Below are positions 63,403-64,000 of a stretch of DNA of 64,000 bases, piece by piece (positions within the stretch are counted from its first letter, which is position 1; each line of letters opens with the position of its first letter). The notes under the pieces are model-generated. The model had not been told where the DNA came from and did no database searches. It worked only from the letters and a program-made list of their open reading frames with translations. The position numbers and the translations under genes are program-made. Source of the DNA: JAVBQJ01 sp031549115 (GTDB lineage: Bacteria; Verrucomicrobiota; Lentisphaeria; Victivallales; Victivallaceae); assembly GCA_031549115.1 (NCBI GenBank), contig JAVBQJ010000034.1, forward strand, positions 1 to 64,000, read 5' to 3'.

Positions 63403-63431
63403 ATTATAGCACACAATCAATTTATTGTCAA
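63403..63431 (-). promoter_or_regulatory. Consensus sigma-70 promoter of the LacI gene
   Basis: On the minus strand TTGACA (63431-63426), a 17-bp spacer and TATAAT (63408-63403). Both boxes match consensus exactly. Confidence 0.85.
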
Positions 63432-63504
63432 GAGAAAATTGTGATATTTTGAAAAATTATGTGTTTTATGTGTTTATTGTGCGCCGCCGGTGCGGTGAAA
63501 CATG

Positions 63505-63692
63505 TGAATCATGTCGAGTCTCGCATGTAAACACCTTTGCATATTCGGGGCGGTAGAGCCGACGACAGGCGTGGGTCCTGAAGGGGGTAGCCGGGGGAAA
63601 CGACGAGTTTCCCCCGGAGAAAATGGTCGCGGAAGATGCCGGAGGCATCCGCAGCAGAGGTGCAGGGTCGGTGACCCTGCATTTCTCCTCAA
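63505..63692. repeat. Half-length copy of the hairpin repeat (copy 2)
   Basis: Corresponds to the centre and right arm of the element at 17991-18586: CATGT-C-GAGTCTCGCA core, then GTGGGTCCT and GGGGGTAGC, an 11-bp stem (63591-63601 with 63607-63617, 5-nt loop), TGGTCGCGGAAGATGCC, a near-complete AGATGCC hairpin and GCAGGGTC/GACCCTGC hairpin, ending ATTTCTCCTC. The GGGGC/GCCCC end module is absent. It lies between the divergently arranged promoter region of the LacI gene and the end of the MFS gene. It also shares CGCCGCCGGTGCGG at 63482 with position 777. Confidence 0.8.
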
Positions 63693-63696
63693 AAGC

Positions 63697-64000
63697 TCAC
63701 GCCCGTGGCTTCGCGTCCACGTGGAGCTGCAGCAGAAGTATCATAACCGCGACGGCGCCGACGAAGTAGGGCAATATGGCAAAGGTCGTCTCGGCGGCCA
63801 GGTAGCCGAATGTCGCGGGGATCACTGCGGCGCCCAGCATTCCGGCGCCGCCCTGGTAGCCGATCACCGTGGCCGCGGTCACATCGTCGAAGCGTTCCGG
63901 CGCCGCATGCATCATGGCCGGATAAAACGGGGCAAAGGCGAAGCCGATCAAACCGGCGGCCAGCAGCGCCGCCGACGGCACTCCCGGAATCATCAGCAGC
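63697..64000 (-). CDS. MFS transporter, C-terminal part (runs off the window)
   Basis: About 101 C-terminal residues of a membrane transporter; the 5' part lies beyond the window. GFAFAPFYPAMMHAAPERF is the mid-helix signature seen in the second half of MFS sugar permeases, followed by a Gly-rich helix (GYQGGAGMLGAAVIPATFG), which matches TM11 of FucP-like or similar transporters, and a last hydrophobic helix (YFVGAVAVMILLL). Reading stays open to the window edge. The substrate is unknown. The repeat copy follows its stop within 5 bp. Confidence 0.85.
   Translation of the reverse strand, partial: LLMIPGVPSAALLAAGLIGFAFAPFYPAMMHAAPERFDDVTAATVIGYQGGAGMLGAAVIPATFGYLAAETTFAILPYFVGAVAVMILLLQLHVDAKPRA

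Overview
The window most resembles a chromosome segment of a gut- or sediment-type Lentisphaerota (Victivallis-like) bacterium. The grounds are a GC-rich sequence (about 60%, estimated by eye), Shine-Dalgarno-led genes, four separate small prepilin-type proteins beginning with FTLIELLVV and carrying an H-X9-DG C-terminal motif, and many divergent glycoside hydrolases each sitting beside its own sugar-type regulator. This assignment is inference; no rRNA or other marker gene is present. No tRNA, rRNA, CRISPR array, transposase or phage gene was seen.

Layout. 1-3.1 kb: ThuA-like protein and Gfo/Idh/MocA oxidoreductase, divergent from an AraC regulator. 3.2-6.5 kb: self-regulated LacI gene, pseudopilin and secreted protein. 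6.6-7.2 kb: peroxiredoxin. 7.3-13.5 kb (minus strand): EF-hand membrane protein, GH78-like rhamnosidase and ribulokinase AraB. 13.7-18 kb: HD protein, DUF349 protein and HtpG. 18.0-18.6 kb: a 596-bp imperfect palindrome built of hairpins, with a related half copy near 63.6 kb. 18.6-19.2 kb: flavodoxin-like protein. 19.3-31.3 kb: a long carbohydrate operon (GntR/solute-binding fusion regulator, GHL6-like, GH95-like, pseudopilin, secreted GH71/99-like protein with a LamG-like end, small TIM-barrel-like protein, MFS permease). 31.3-35.2 kb (minus): SWIM protein, SNF2 helicase and Hpt. 35.4-37.0 kb: a structured RNA ending in a terminator, then a stand-alone 5' nuclease and a GNAT enzyme. 37.1-43.8 kb: GntR regulator, pseudopilin, secreted glycosidase-like protein and GH38 mannosidase. 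44.0-49.7 kb: SigV/RsiV-type sigma/anti-sigma pair and two paralogous membrane proteins. 49.7-53.4 kb: MurI, then AraC divergent from a GH127 arabinofuranosidase. 53.5-56.4 kb: zinc-ribbon protein and lipoprotein. 56.5-63.3 kb (minus): LacI, GH42-like protein, DUF4838 protein and pseudopilin. The window ends in the C-terminus of an MFS protein.

How it fits together. Four loci repeat one plan: an autoregulated sugar-sensing repressor, one pseudopilin, and one or more putative glycosidases, with transport where visible. GH127, GH78, GH95-like, GH38 and AraB point to use of arabinose, rhamnose, fucose and mannose from plant or host glycans. The most promising undescribed items are these pseudopilin-hydrolase cassettes (whose pseudopilins all lack the usual Gly before the cleavage site), the covarying hairpin repeat family, the anti-Shine-Dalgarno-rich leader RNA at 35.4 kb, and the SigV/RsiV locus with its GspG-tail-like membrane proteins.
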